From Microbulbifer sp. THAF38 (GTDB taxonomy: Bacteria; Pseudomonadota; Gammaproteobacteria; Pseudomonadales; Cellvibrionaceae): DNA of 64,000 nt. The stretch is taken from contig NZ_CP045369.1 of NCBI RefSeq assembly GCF_009363535.1, forward strand, positions 2,553,001 to 2,617,000. The letters run 5' to 3'. This document shows, one piece after another, positions 53,100-62,650 of this stretch (positions are counted from its first letter, which is position 1; the number at the start of each line of letters is the position of its first letter). The translations under genes were made by a program, and so were the position numbers. Below the pieces are notes generated by a model that was given only the letters and a program-made list of their open reading frames with translations, was not told the origin of the DNA and did not search any database.

Positions 53100-53768
53100 A
53101 TGACAAAAGTTCTCGTTACTGGATTTGAGCCCTTTGGCCATACACCGATCAACCCGGCCGAATCCGTGATGCGTGTACTGGACGGCACCCGTATCGGCAG
53201 CGCTGAAATCTACGGACTGCTCGTACCAAATAACTTCTTCGAAAGTATTGATGTTGTGACCGCTGCAATAGGAGAGCTTCGCCCACAAATTGTGGTGATG
53301 CTCGGTGAATATGCAGGCCGCGCGGTCATTACGGTAGAGAGAATCGCACAAAATTTAAATGACTCAACACGCTACCAACTGAAGGATAACCGGGGTGTTG
53401 AAATGCAGGGTGAGCCCACCATCCCCAACGGCCCTGTTGCTTATCGCAGCAACCTCCCCCTTCGAGCTATGGTGAAAGCGATGCGCAGTGCCGGTGTTCC
53501 AACAGACATTTCAGACACCGCCGCCACCTTCTGCTGCAATCACCTGATGTATGGAGTACTTCACCACATTATTACCAATCAGTTGGAAATTCGCGCAGGC
53601 TGGATACACCTTCCTCAATTACCACAAGTAGCGGCGTTGGCAGAAAATATTGGCACCCCCAGCATGTCCAGGGAGACAGCCGCTCTCGGAGTGCATGCCG
53701 GTATTGAAGCCGCACTGGAGCACACTGAGGATATTGATGAAGCCATTTTATCCAAGCCGCAGATTTAA
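53100..53768 (+). CDS. pcp: Pyroglutamyl-peptidase I
   Basis: A 222-residue cytosolic cysteine peptidase (family C15) that removes N-terminal pyroglutamate. The start KVLVTGFEPFGHTPINPAE is diagnostic. The catalytic triad can be placed: Glu80 in ITVERIAQN, Cys146 in ATFCCNHLMYG (the Cys before Asn-His) and His170 in GWIHLPQLP. Length is normal. It is a single-gene unit after a terminator. Confidence 0.95.
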   Translation: MTKVLVTGFEPFGHTPINPAESVMRVLDGTRIGSAEIYGLLVPNNFFESIDVVTAAIGELRPQIVVMLGEYAGRAVITVERIAQNLNDSTRYQLKDNRGVEMQGEPTIPNGPVAYRSNLPLRAMVKAMRSAGVPTDISDTAATFCCNHLMYGVLHHIITNQLEIRAGWIHLPQLPQVAALAENIGTPSMSRETAALGVHAGIEAALEHTEDIDEAILSKPQI

Positions 53769-53992
53769 AATGCCTTAATCTCAACCAATCCCGATTCTAA
53801 ATCCAAATACTTGCGGAGCCAGCAGCAAAGAATTGGCAACTCTGGTCGCCAACATTCATGAACCGGCGTGGTTTTCAATTAAGGCTCAATCCCAGCTAAC
53901 CCTAGCCATAAGCCTCGCCAATCCATTCTTTACCAGCCTTTGACTCGGCGCCCCTTATAACTTCCCCTGCCCAGCCGCTATAATCGCTCCCC

Positions 53993-56569
53993 ATGTCAGA
54001 GTTACCTATTTATTCCGCCCTACCCGAGTTACTGCAAAGCCTGAATAAGCACAACAATGTGGTGCTACAGGCTCCACCAGGTGCCGGTAAGACCACTGTT
54101 GTTCCTTTAGCCCTGCTCGACACCGACTGGCTGGGCCAGCGCAATATCATTATGTTGGAGCCCCGTCGCCTGGCTGCACGCACCGCTGCGGCACGTATGG
54201 CTGCCCAGCTTGGAGAGAGGCTGGGTGAAACAGTGGGTTACCAGGTACGCGGGGAACGCCGGCTGAGTGCGAAAACCCGCATCCTGGTTGTTACCGAGGG
54301 AATTCTTACCCGATTGTTGCAGTCTGACCCCGAACTGTCAGAAACCGCACTGGTTATTTTTGATGAGTTTCACGAACGCAGTCTGCAGGCAGACCTGTCC
54401 CTGGCACTGTGCCTGCAATCCCAGGAGTATCTGCGCGAAGATTTGAAGCTGCTGGTAATGTCAGCAACCCTGGAAACCGAGGCAGTAGCCAGGGTGCTCG
54501 GCGGCGCGCCAGTGGTCAGTAGTGAGGGGCGCAGCTTCCCCGTACATATCGATTACCTTGACCAGCGGGAGGAGCCCGAAGATCACCGCTCTGTGCCCGC
54601 GCTCATGAGCCGCAAGATTCTCGAAGCGCTACGTAAAGAGGCAGGCAGTGTGCTCGCATTCCTTCCGGGAGTGGCAGAGATTCGCAAGGTGGAGGAGCTA
54701 CTGCGCGAACAGCTCGCCTCTGTGAGTGATCTCAAACCAGATAGCATTATTCTCGCCCCGCTCTATGGAGATTTGACCCGCGAACAGCAGGATCAGGCCA
54801 TCTCACCGGCCGCGCCTGAACAACGCAAAGTGGTACTGGCAACCAATGTGGCAGAGACCAGCCTGACCATTGAAGGGATTCGCATCGTTGTGGATTCCGG
54901 CTTAATGCGGGAGTCTCGCTTCGACCCCAACAGCGGCATGAATCGGCTGGAGACCTGCCGAATCTCCCAGGCCTCTGCGACCCAGCGCAGCGGCCGCGCC
55001 GGACGCCTCAGCGAAGGGAACTGCCTGCGCCTGTGGAGCGAGGGACGCCAGCGCAGCCTCAGTGGCAAGACCACTCCGGAGATTCTACGCAGTGATTTGG
55101 CCCCGCTGGCACTGGAACTAGCCCTATGGGGAGTCAGTGATCCCACCGATCTCTGCTGGCTGGACCTTCCCCCCGCGGGCCCTCTGGCCCAGGCCCAAGC
55201 CCTTTTACAACAACTGGGTGCCCTCGACCAGGATCTGCGTATTACTCCACACGGCAGTGCCATGCTTACCCTTGGCTGCCACCCGCGCCTCGCCCATATG
55301 ATGCTTCGCAGCCTCGATTGGCAGCTATCGCAACAGGCCTGCCTGCTGGCGGCACTGCTGTCAGAGCGGGATATCTTCCGCGGTGAAGCGCGCTGGGACA
55401 GGGATATCAGCAAGCGTATCGAGGTACTACAAGGCCGTGTCAAAGGCCAAAGTATCGATCGGGGTGCGGTACAGCGAATTCGCCAGCAGGCCAAAACCTG
55501 GCAGGCCCAATTACAGAATTTCAAAGAGCAAGGGCCACAAAACAGCGAAAGTATTGACCAAGCCGATGGGATAGGAGCGCTACTGGGGCTCGCCTATCCC
55601 GATAGGATCGCAAAAAGCCGCAACGACAGCGGCCGCCGTTTCCTACTCTGTAGCGGCCGAGGGGCACATTTCTCCCACGACGATGCCCTCGCGCTGAGCG
55701 AATTCCTGGTTATTGCAGAACTGGATGGCCAGGGCCGCGATGCGCGAATACAGCTAGCCGCTCAAATTTCAGAGGGTGCGATACACCGCTGCTTTGCCGA
55801 TCGAATTGAACGCAACACAGCCATTCGCTGGGACGATACGGCCGGGCGCGCAGAGGCCCTGGAGCAGGTCACACTGGGCAAACTGGTGTTGCAGCAACAA
55901 GTCGCCAAAGATGTTCCCGCAGAATTATTGAGCCGGGCACTACTTGATGCCATTCGCCAGAAAGGACTCTCGCTACTGCCCTGGAGTAAAGAAGCCCTGC
56001 AGTTCCGCGCACGGGTGGAATTTTTGCGAACAGAGGAAAGTGGTCAATCTCTACTGGGAGGCACTCCGCTACCCGACTGGAGTGATGATGCGCTGTTGCA
56101 GGAACTTGAGAACTGGCTACTTCCACACCTAACTGGCTTCAATAAGTTGGAGCAGCTCAAGCAGCTGGACCTGCTCAATATTCTGCGTACACAGCTCGAT
56201 TGGGACCATATTCGACAAGTTGATGAGCTGGCTCCCAGCCACTACACCGTACCCAGCGGTTCGCGCATTGCTATCGACTACGAGACATCCCCGCCAATCC
56301 TGGCCGTGCGCCTTCAGGAACTCTTTGGCTTGGCACAGACTCCGGCAGTTTTGCACGGGCGCTACCCACTAATGATTCACCTGCTTTCCCCGGCTCGCCG
56401 CCCGGTACAGATCACTCGCGATCTGGCTAACTTTTGGGCAAGCACTTACGAAGAGGTCAAAAAAGAATTGCGGATCAAATACCAGAAGCACTACTGGCCA
56501 GATGACCCCTGCACTGCGGTCGCCACCAACAAGACCAAAAAGAGAATGGATAACACCAGGGGCTCCTAA
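53993..56569 (+). CDS. hrpB: ATP-dependent RNA helicase HrpB
   Basis: An 858-residue DEAH-type helicase. The motifs are Walker A QAPPGAGKTTVVPLALL near residue 27, LEPRRLAARTAAARMA, the Walker B DEFHERSLQADL near residue 124, motif III SATLE, then ATNVAETSLTIEGI and QRSGRAGRL in the second domain. The C-terminal HrpB-specific region follows and ends in the typical KYPKH-type RIKYQKHYWPDDP. Its biological role is little known. Normal length, GC-rich. Confidence 0.95.
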   Translation: MSELPIYSALPELLQSLNKHNNVVLQAPPGAGKTTVVPLALLDTDWLGQRNIIMLEPRRLAARTAAARMAAQLGERLGETVGYQVRGERRLSAKTRILVVTEGILTRLLQSDPELSETALVIFDEFHERSLQADLSLALCLQSQEYLREDLKLLVMSATLETEAVARVLGGAPVVSSEGRSFPVHIDYLDQREEPEDHRSVPALMSRKILEALRKEAGSVLAFLPGVAEIRKVEELLREQLASVSDLKPDSIILAPLYGDLTREQQDQAISPAAPEQRKVVLATNVAETSLTIEGIRIVVDSGLMRESRFDPNSGMNRLETCRISQASATQRSGRAGRLSEGNCLRLWSEGRQRSLSGKTTPEILRSDLAPLALELALWGVSDPTDLCWLDLPPAGPLAQAQALLQQLGALDQDLRITPHGSAMLTLGCHPRLAHMMLRSLDWQLSQQACLLAALLSERDIFRGEARWDRDISKRIEVLQGRVKGQSIDRGAVQRIRQQAKTWQAQLQNFKEQGPQNSESIDQADGIGALLGLAYPDRIAKSRNDSGRRFLLCSGRGAHFSHDDALALSEFLVIAELDGQGRDARIQLAAQISEGAIHRCFADRIERNTAIRWDDTAGRAEALEQVTLGKLVLQQQVAKDVPAELLSRALLDAIRQKGLSLLPWSKEALQFRARVEFLRTEESGQSLLGGTPLPDWSDDALLQELENWLLPHLTGFNKLEQLKQLDLLNILRTQLDWDHIRQVDELAPSHYTVPSGSRIAIDYETSPPILAVRLQELFGLAQTPAVLHGRYPLMIHLLSPARRPVQITRDLANFWASTYEEVKKELRIKYQKHYWPDDPCTAVATNKTKKRMDNTRGS

Positions 56570-56747
56570 GAGACCTCAAAGCAGGCATTTTCACCCCTGT
56601 TAAGTCGGCATTCAGCAATCAACCACTAAATTGCAGCAATTTAAGTTGGCGTTTGATAATCGGGAACAATATCTGTACTTTTCTGCCAATAGATTACTAA
56701 CAGACAGTCCATCTAAACTTACCCATACATCCAGTTGGAGAACGACC

Positions 56748-57746
56748 TTGCACCGGAAGCTAGCACTATTTTTCAGTCCACTACTCTTTCTCGGCTGTAG
56801 TGATGATTTACCCGACATCATTATCCCCGCAAATATCGATTATGATCAGGAAATGCGCCTGTTTGTGGAGGATATCAGCGACTATGCAAAGGGCCTTGAC
56901 CGAGACTTTATTATCGTCCCGCAAAACGGTATTGAGCTGATCACCACCAATACCAAGACTAATGGCCCGGTAGATGACGCCTATGTGGACTCTACCGATG
57001 GCATCGCCCAGGAGGCGGTCTTCTTTGGGCAGGATGGTAAGGTAGACCAACCCACCAGCGAGACCGAAAGCGAGCGCCTGCGGGACTATCTCAACTTGGC
57101 TAAGGATGAAGGCCGTGAAATCCTGGTGACCGATTACGCCTATAGCGAAGACAAGGTTAAAGAGTCTTACGAGGAGAACGAGAAAGCCGGCTACATCTCC
57201 TTCGCCGCCGATAATACGCTTCTGAACAATATTCCTTCCTACCCGGAAAAACCTTTCAATGTGAACAATGACGACATTGATAGGTTGGAAGATGTCAAAA
57301 ATTTCCTCAATATCACCAATACTACAAGCTTCTCCACGCCCCAGGAATTCGTGGACGAGCTATCCGAAACCGACTACGACCTGCTGATTATCGACTTATT
57401 CTTTAAGGATGGCTCAACTTATACCGAAGAGCAGATCAAGCAGTTAAAAAAGAAGAACAATGGCGGGGACCGCCTGTTGATGGCCTATGTCAACATTGGC
57501 ATGGCCCAAAGTAACCGCTACTACTGGCAAAACTCCTGGCCCACCAATCCACCGGCTTGGTTGCTAGATGAAATTGATCGATCGGGCAACTATTACGTGG
57601 AGTACTGGAAAGCCGGCTGGCAGGACATCATCTATGGCAACAACAGCTCCTATATCTTCAAGATCGTAGATGCGGGCTTCGATGGTGCTTATATGGATGG
57701 CATCGACGTTTTTGAGTATTTCGATTCCCTCGAAACCGAGGAATAA
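56748..57746 (+). CDS. GH114 / TM1410-like lipoprotein (endo-alpha-1,4-polygalactosaminidase family)
   Basis: A 332-residue lipoprotein. I choose TTG 56748, preceded by GGAG, because it gives a normal signal peptide (HRKLALFFSPLLFLGC, Cys at about residue 17); the frame open from 56631 encodes an unlikely extension. The mature protein has a TIM-barrel of the GH114/TM1410 type: FIIVPQNGIEL, LVTDYAYSEDKV, LLIIDLFF, LLMAYVNIGMAQSNRYYW and FDGAYMDGIDVFEYF near the end, where Asp residues serve as the acids. Some members cut galactosaminoglycan polymers; activity here is not proven. Confidence 0.8.
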   Translation: MHRKLALFFSPLLFLGCSDDLPDIIIPANIDYDQEMRLFVEDISDYAKGLDRDFIIVPQNGIELITTNTKTNGPVDDAYVDSTDGIAQEAVFFGQDGKVDQPTSETESERLRDYLNLAKDEGREILVTDYAYSEDKVKESYEENEKAGYISFAADNTLLNNIPSYPEKPFNVNNDDIDRLEDVKNFLNITNTTSFSTPQEFVDELSETDYDLLIIDLFFKDGSTYTEEQIKQLKKKNNGGDRLLMAYVNIGMAQSNRYYWQNSWPTNPPAWLLDEIDRSGNYYVEYWKAGWQDIIYGNNSSYIFKIVDAGFDGAYMDGIDVFEYFDSLETEE

Positions 57747-57773
57747 GCGTAAATTTCGCTTTATTGGTGCCTA

Positions 57774-57809
57774 AATCTCCACCCATCGCCAACTGGATGG
57801 GTGGAGATT
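57774..57809. terminator. Bidirectional terminator
   Basis: A perfect 14-bp stem AATCTCCACCCATC / GATGGGTGGAGATT around an 8-base loop, between two convergent genes that end at 57746 and 57815. Confidence 0.85.
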
Positions 57810-57814
57810 GGAAA

Positions 57815-58249
57815 TCAAGCCGGCTGGGAATCCTTGTACTGAGTCACATACTGGGACAGGCGGCCGGACATCTCTTCCGCCAGCTTCTGCAGGGCGTTGA
57901 GGGGACGTATCATCACCTCAAACTCCACGATCTTGCCATTCTCATCAAAGCGAATGATATCCAGCCCTTTAAGGCTCTTGTCACCGATGCTGGCCTTAAA
58001 CTCCAAAGCCAGATCGCGGCCTGACTCAGTAGTGAAGCTGCGATCGTATTCAAAGCTTTCAAATACCTGCATCACCGTATTGAGGATCAGGCAGACTGCC
58101 GCAGCGCTGTGATAAGGCTTAAAGAACGCCGGAGAGCGGAATACCGCGTCCTCCGCAACGATTGTGGGCAGCCGACTGAGGTCCCGCTCCGCAACCATCT
58201 CGTGCCACAGGGCGATTGACTCCGCTATTGGATTATTGGTATTGCTCAT
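57815..58249 (-). CDS. NTF2-like protein
   Basis: A 144-residue protein starting at ATG 58249 (MSNTNNPIAESIALWHEM), which overlaps the end of the patatin gene by 17 bases; the longer frame reaches into that gene and is unlikely. SnoaL/NTF2 features are AEDAVFRSPAFFKPYHSAAA near residue 33, ALEFKASIGDKSLKGLDIIRF and the final IVEFEVMIRPLNALQKL. Translationally coupled to the patatin gene. Function unknown. Confidence 0.78.
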   Translation of the reverse strand: MSNTNNPIAESIALWHEMVAERDLSRLPTIVAEDAVFRSPAFFKPYHSAAAVCLILNTVMQVFESFEYDRSFTTESGRDLALEFKASIGDKSLKGLDIIRFDENGKIVEFEVMIRPLNALQKLAEEMSGRLSQYVTQYKDSQPA

Positions 58250-59108
58250 TGAGCATCTCCTGTTCAAGCATGTGTTTTTGTAAAAACTCCCGGCCATCGG
58301 CACGACCGAGCTCATAAGTCTTTTGCGCCAATTCGGGATTGGTGTAATCCCAAACACTGATAAACGGCGGCTGCGAGGGTTGCACATAGGTCCACAGCTG
58401 CTCCCCGTGGCGCCTGGTAAAGCAGTTTGGATAACGGGGATAGCAGCGACTGAGCAGTATCAACACCCGGCCCGTCCCACGGTCCAGCCCAGCCACCGGG
58501 ATATTGTCCACCACCCCACCATCAAGAACGGGAGCGCCGGACCGGCGCAAACGCGGCGTGAACGGCGGCGTACAGGATGAGCAGAGAATGAGCTCCACCA
58601 ACTCCTCAACACTCTGGCAATCCTGTGCACGATAGAAGTTCTGCTTAAAGCCAAGGCCCAGAGCTATCTTCGGGTGCAGACTGCGCAGCAAATGCTTATC
58701 GGTGTAATAGGCCAATGCGCCAACACCAAATGCCAACCCGGCAGGTAAAAGGCTTGGGGGGTGGACAATACCAATTTGCAGATCGGCGGCCGCGCGCAAT
58801 GGCTGCATACCATCGCGAAACAGCTCCAACATGGCATTGCGAAAAATCCCGTATTGGGGAAACACCCGCTCTCTCTTTACCAGGTTGCCCCAGTAAGCGT
58901 TCTTGCGGTTGGCCGCAAAAGCCGACCAGAAGTGCTCACGGCCCTCTTCAATTCGCCCCATCAGGATCAGGCTTGCCATCAGCCCACCAGCAGATACCGC
59001 GGTTACCCGCCTCGGCGATAGCCCAATTTCACCGGCAACAGACTCCCAAAAACCTATTTGCCAGGTACAGCGCCCGCCACCACCGGCAAAAACAACCTGA
59101 TCAAACAT
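58233..59108 (-). CDS. Patatin-like phospholipase
   Basis: A 291-residue member of the patatin family, which hydrolyses acyl esters with a Ser-Asp dyad. Seen are the glycine-rich oxyanion loop FAGGGGR (residues 7-13), the nucleophile elbow AVSAG with Ser39, and the second active residue in LDGGVVDNIPV (Asp196). The elbow begins with Ala where GxSxG has Gly. A hydrophobic segment near residues 120-135 may associate with membrane. It is co-transcribed with the NTF2-like gene. Confidence 0.88.
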   Translation of the reverse strand: MFDQVVFAGGGGRCTWQIGFWESVAGEIGLSPRRVTAVSAGGLMASLILMGRIEEGREHFWSAFAANRKNAYWGNLVKRERVFPQYGIFRNAMLELFRDGMQPLRAAADLQIGIVHPPSLLPAGLAFGVGALAYYTDKHLLRSLHPKIALGLGFKQNFYRAQDCQSVEELVELILCSSCTPPFTPRLRRSGAPVLDGGVVDNIPVAGLDRGTGRVLILLSRCYPRYPNCFTRRHGEQLWTYVQPSQPPFISVWDYTNPELAQKTYELGRADGREFLQKHMLEQEMLNEQYQ

Positions 59109-59468
59109 GCGTCCCTTTCCTGTTCAATGGGCTAATCACCCTGGCAGGCCTATAGCCGGCCTTCACAGTTGATTTAGCAATATGTAATTTATATGCAACT
59201 AATTGCATAAGCTAATGGAATCAGCGGGTTAGTGCAACCAGAGGATTCCCGACACCCAATCTTGCAAAGCTTATGTGACAGTTAGGCACCAACCCATGCC
59301 TAATGTCCCTAGCCAACAAGTCGAACACTGCCAATGAGGGAGGCATGTATGAAAGTAGGTGGGTAAATTTCGCTTAAAAAGTTGGCCGAGAGACACACTG
59401 ACCAGACTCCCCGACCGCCTTAGAGCATGATTAGAAGGAGGTTCATTTCCTCCTCTTGTAAAGAAAAG
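59109..59468. other. Intergenic region
   Basis: About 360 bases between the patatin gene and the end of the CoA-transferase operon. It holds the patatin promoter. A short stretch at about 59250 (TTCCCGACACCCAATC) resembles the head of the csrA repeat units but is too short to call. Confidence 0.4.
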
Positions 59469-60644
59469 CTAGGTTTTGAAAAGTTTGATAATTGTGTCGC
59501 GATCACCATTCAAAAATGGTGGTGGTGGGCGTGTCTCAGATTTATCGGGATAGGCCGATAGTTTAATGGGGTTACCAGCGGTACTAATCCCCTCAAAATC
59601 AGGCGAAGTCAAAGAGACAATCATATTTCTAGCTTTCAGCTGCTCACTATCAAATAGGTCGCTGACATGGTTAACCGGGCTCACAGGAACTCCGGCTTTC
59701 GCCAGGGTCTCGAAAACTTCAGACACTGGCATTTTGCTTAGTATTTTATTAATTTCCGCCTTTAGTTCATCGCAATTTTTAACACGTGCTTGATTATCAA
59801 CAAAGCGTGGGTCTTTAAGTAAATATTCACAACCCAGCGCACTACAAAATTTCTCATACAAGCTTTGATTACCGCATACAATGCCCACCTTCCTATCTTG
59901 ACATTGATACAAGTCAAATGGAGAGGTAGCCGGTTCCTTATTCCCCTTTGGTTTAGGTATTTCGCCATTCGCCGAATAATTCAGCAGTGTCCCCTCCATA
60001 ATCGCAGCGAGGGAATCCAGCAAACTCACATCAATACAAATACCAGGACTTTGATTTTTCACTCGCTCATAAAGACTGGAGACAATGGCAATAGCCATAT
60101 AAGTAGCGCCAGTAACATCGCCAATTTCTGCCCCCACCCTTACCGGGCCAGCATCTGGATATCCTGTCACACTCATAAGGCTACTCATAGCCTGAATAAC
60201 TACATCATAGGCAATCGTGTTATTTTCGATGTTCTGACCAAAACCAGACAAACTAGCACATACTAATTTAGGATTTAGTTCAAGAAGGGATTTAGCTTTG
60301 AAGCCAATTTTTTCAAGATAACCAACCGGCATATTCTCAAAAAAAACATCAGCCCGCTGAATCAGGCGTTTAAAAATATCTTTATCCGCTTCATCTTCAA
60401 GATTCAGGGCAATACTTTTCTTGCCATAGTTTACATGAGAAAAATAAACAGAATTCCCGTGAAAAAACGGTGGCATAGAGCGGGCTATATCACCTTCAGG
60501 TTGCTCAACTTTAACAATTGTAGCCCCCAACTCCCACAATAATTTAGTACAGTAAGGACCGGCAAGAATTTGCTCAAGACTGACCACCAACATTCCATTT
60601 AAAGGGCCAGGATTCGCCCCAGAGAAAAAATCTTCCTCGTTCAT
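59469..60644 (-). CDS. CaiB/BaiF class III CoA-transferase (second subunit)
   Basis: A 391-residue class III CoA-transferase starting at ATG 60644, which overlaps the upstream stop as ATGA. The family signs are VVSLEQILAGPYCTKLLWELGA at the start, VKVEQPEGDIARSMPPF, LNLEDEADKDIFKRLIQRAD, and the AYDVVIQAMSSLMSVTG segment whose Asp is the acyl-enzyme nucleophile in this family. It moves CoA between carboxylic acids. It is the last gene of the operon and adjacent to a second related transferase, suggesting a heterodimer like BbsEF or SmtAB. Confidence 0.9.
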   Translation of the reverse strand: MNEEDFFSGANPGPLNGMLVVSLEQILAGPYCTKLLWELGATIVKVEQPEGDIARSMPPFFHGNSVYFSHVNYGKKSIALNLEDEADKDIFKRLIQRADVFFENMPVGYLEKIGFKAKSLLELNPKLVCASLSGFGQNIENNTIAYDVVIQAMSSLMSVTGYPDAGPVRVGAEIGDVTGATYMAIAIVSSLYERVKNQSPGICIDVSLLDSLAAIMEGTLLNYSANGEIPKPKGNKEPATSPFDLYQCQDRKVGIVCGNQSLYEKFCSALGCEYLLKDPRFVDNQARVKNCDELKAEINKILSKMPVSEVFETLAKAGVPVSPVNHVSDLFDSEQLKARNMIVSLTSPDFEGISTAGNPIKLSAYPDKSETRPPPPFLNGDRDTIIKLFKT

Positions 60645-61828
60645 AGCGAACCCCCATTGCTTAACCAAGAAAGTATCTCACTCCTATGCCCATCTAACTT
60701 AGGTGGTGCTGGCCATAGGTCGGGATCTTCATATCGATCATATTTCATTGGGTTCCCAGATATAAATACGCCATTCTTCTGATAAACCGGATCATTGAAG
60801 CCTTTCATCAGCTTACGTTTTACAGCAATATCGCTTTTGATAAGCTCTTCAACATTTTGCAAAGGCCCACAAGCCACTCCAGCATCATTTAGAGCCTGCT
60901 CCAAGTCTGAGGATTTCCACTGAGAAATTTTCTGCTGCAAAATTTTATCAAGTACAACCCGGTTTTCGACACGATCATGCATGGTTGCAAAGCGTGAATC
61001 TTGAATCAAAGGAGTCAAATCAAGCACTAGACAAAGACTGGAAAATTCACTATCCGTGATTGCGGCCAAGGCAATAAAACCGTTCATTGCCCGGTAGAGT
61101 CCCAAAGGTGAGAAAGTTGGATGTGCAGCCCCCAAGGGGATTGGATCAATTTTAGTGACCGAATAGTGGGCAATGAAACTTTCCATAACCGCCATTTGGC
61201 AATCCAGCATTGAAATATCAACTTTACTGCCTTTACCACTTTTCTCTCGGTCAATCAGTGCCGCATTTACTCCCAGCGTACACATTAGCCCCCCGTAGAT
61301 ATCACTGAAAGAAGTACCTGGACGAACAGGTCTTTCAGGCTCCTCGGGGCCAGTTACACTGACTATTCCACACATACATTGCACAATCAGGTCATAAGCG
61401 GGATGACTTGCTAATGGCCCGGTATGACCGAATCCAGAGATACAGGCGTAAATCAACGAAGGATATTTTTTATGTAAATCCTCCCACCCAAAACCCAGTC
61501 TTTCCATCACTCCAGGACGAAAGTTTTCCAGAACAACGTCAGCCTTTTGTAGGAGTTTAACGAACACATCAATATCATCAGGGTCCTTAAGATTCAGCGC
61601 TATGCTCTTCTTACCGTAATTAATCGAATCGAAATACCCCGGTTTACCCTCAACAAAGGGAGGAAATGCCCGGGAATCATCACCAGTATTGGGGCGTTCA
61701 ATCTTTATTACGGTTGCCCCCAGATTGAAGAGAGCTGCTCCACAAAATGGCCCCGCCAACACTCGGCTCATATCGAGAACTAGAACTCCTGATAATGGGC
61801 CACGAGATTTTTCACCTTCATCTTTCAT
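60641..61828 (-). CDS. CaiB/BaiF class III CoA-transferase (first subunit)
   Basis: A 395-residue class III CoA-transferase. It has VLVLDMSRVLAGPFCGAALFNLGATV at the start, IKIERPNTGDDSRAFPPFV, SIALNLKDPDDIDVFVKLLQ, the GFGHTGPLASHPAYDLIVQ segment with the conserved Asp, and a C-terminal GNPMKYDRYEDPDLWPAPP. It overlaps the upstream hydratase gene and the downstream second transferase by 4 bases each, so all are translationally coupled. The acid being activated is unknown. Confidence 0.92.
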   Translation of the reverse strand: MKDEGEKSRGPLSGVLVLDMSRVLAGPFCGAALFNLGATVIKIERPNTGDDSRAFPPFVEGKPGYFDSINYGKKSIALNLKDPDDIDVFVKLLQKADVVLENFRPGVMERLGFGWEDLHKKYPSLIYACISGFGHTGPLASHPAYDLIVQCMCGIVSVTGPEEPERPVRPGTSFSDIYGGLMCTLGVNAALIDREKSGKGSKVDISMLDCQMAVMESFIAHYSVTKIDPIPLGAAHPTFSPLGLYRAMNGFIALAAITDSEFSSLCLVLDLTPLIQDSRFATMHDRVENRVVLDKILQQKISQWKSSDLEQALNDAGVACGPLQNVEELIKSDIAVKRKLMKGFNDPVYQKNGVFISGNPMKYDRYEDPDLWPAPPKLDGHRSEILSWLSNGGSL

Positions 61829-62619
61829 TTCTGATTACCCCGCCATGCTGCAGGACGTTTCTCAAAGAAAGCGCTCAAACCTTCCTGCCCCTCTTTGGAA
61901 ACTCGTATATCAGCGATAGCCTCTATCGTATATTTACGTGTTTTCTCACAATAGGGGTCAACCTCTATGGTATCTATTAGATCCTTGGCTGCTCGCAACG
62001 CAGCCGGACTATTATTTAGTATATGATGGCTAATTCGCTCAGCTTCTGCATGCAGATCATCTTGCTGAACGACAGCATGTACAAGTCCTATACGCCTCGC
62101 TTCATAGGCATCAATCATTTCTGCAGTAATAAAATACCTGCGCATATTACCAGCGCCAATTCTTTTCCAAATATAAGGACTGATAACGGCAGGAATAAGA
62201 CCTAACTTAACCTCTGAGAAACAGAATGTTACCGCGGGAGAAGCCACCGACACATCACAACACGCCACCAATCCACAGCCTCCTCCGTAAACCGGCCCCT
62301 GCACCAATGCAAGAGTGGGGATACGACTTTTACGAACGGCCTCCATTAAGCGTGATAGATGTGTGGACTCCTCAACATTTTCCTCTTTGGTAAACTTCAC
62401 CATCCTTTTCATATCGTTAAGGTCAGCACCTGCACAAAATGACCTGCCTTTAGCCTTTACAATTATTAAGCGTACGTCTTTATTACTTTGCACCTTCTTG
62501 AAGGCATCCTCTAACTCCAATACCATTTTGTCATTTAAGCAATTATGAACTTCTGGACGATTGAGAGTTATCGTTAAAGTTGACTCCTCAACATCCCATA
62601 AAATGGTTTCATACGTCAT
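61825..62619 (-). CDS. Enoyl-CoA hydratase/isomerase family protein
   Basis: A 264-residue crotonase-fold protein: LTITLNRPEVHNCLNDKMV at the start, SFCAGADLNDMKR near residue 60, VQGPVYGGGCGLVACCDV near residue 105 and LGLIPAVISPYIWKRIG near 140. The GGGxGLVACCD and PAVISP motifs place it closer to LiuC/AtuE-type hydratases than to classical crotonase, since the usual first catalytic Glu is not present. It is the middle gene of a CoA-linked catabolic operon. Confidence 0.9.
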   Translation of the reverse strand: MTYETILWDVEESTLTITLNRPEVHNCLNDKMVLELEDAFKKVQSNKDVRLIIVKAKGRSFCAGADLNDMKRMVKFTKEENVEESTHLSRLMEAVRKSRIPTLALVQGPVYGGGCGLVACCDVSVASPAVTFCFSEVKLGLIPAVISPYIWKRIGAGNMRRYFITAEMIDAYEARRIGLVHAVVQQDDLHAEAERISHHILNNSPAALRAAKDLIDTIEVDPYCEKTRKYTIEAIADIRVSKEGQEGLSAFFEKRPAAWRGNQK

Positions 62620-62650
62620 GTTATGTCCCTGGCGATTGATAGTAGGTTAA

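Noticed and set aside
59240..59275. Extra csrA-unit head (TTCCCGACACCCAATC)
   Set aside because: Only about 12 bases match the head of units B-E and nothing of the leader follows.
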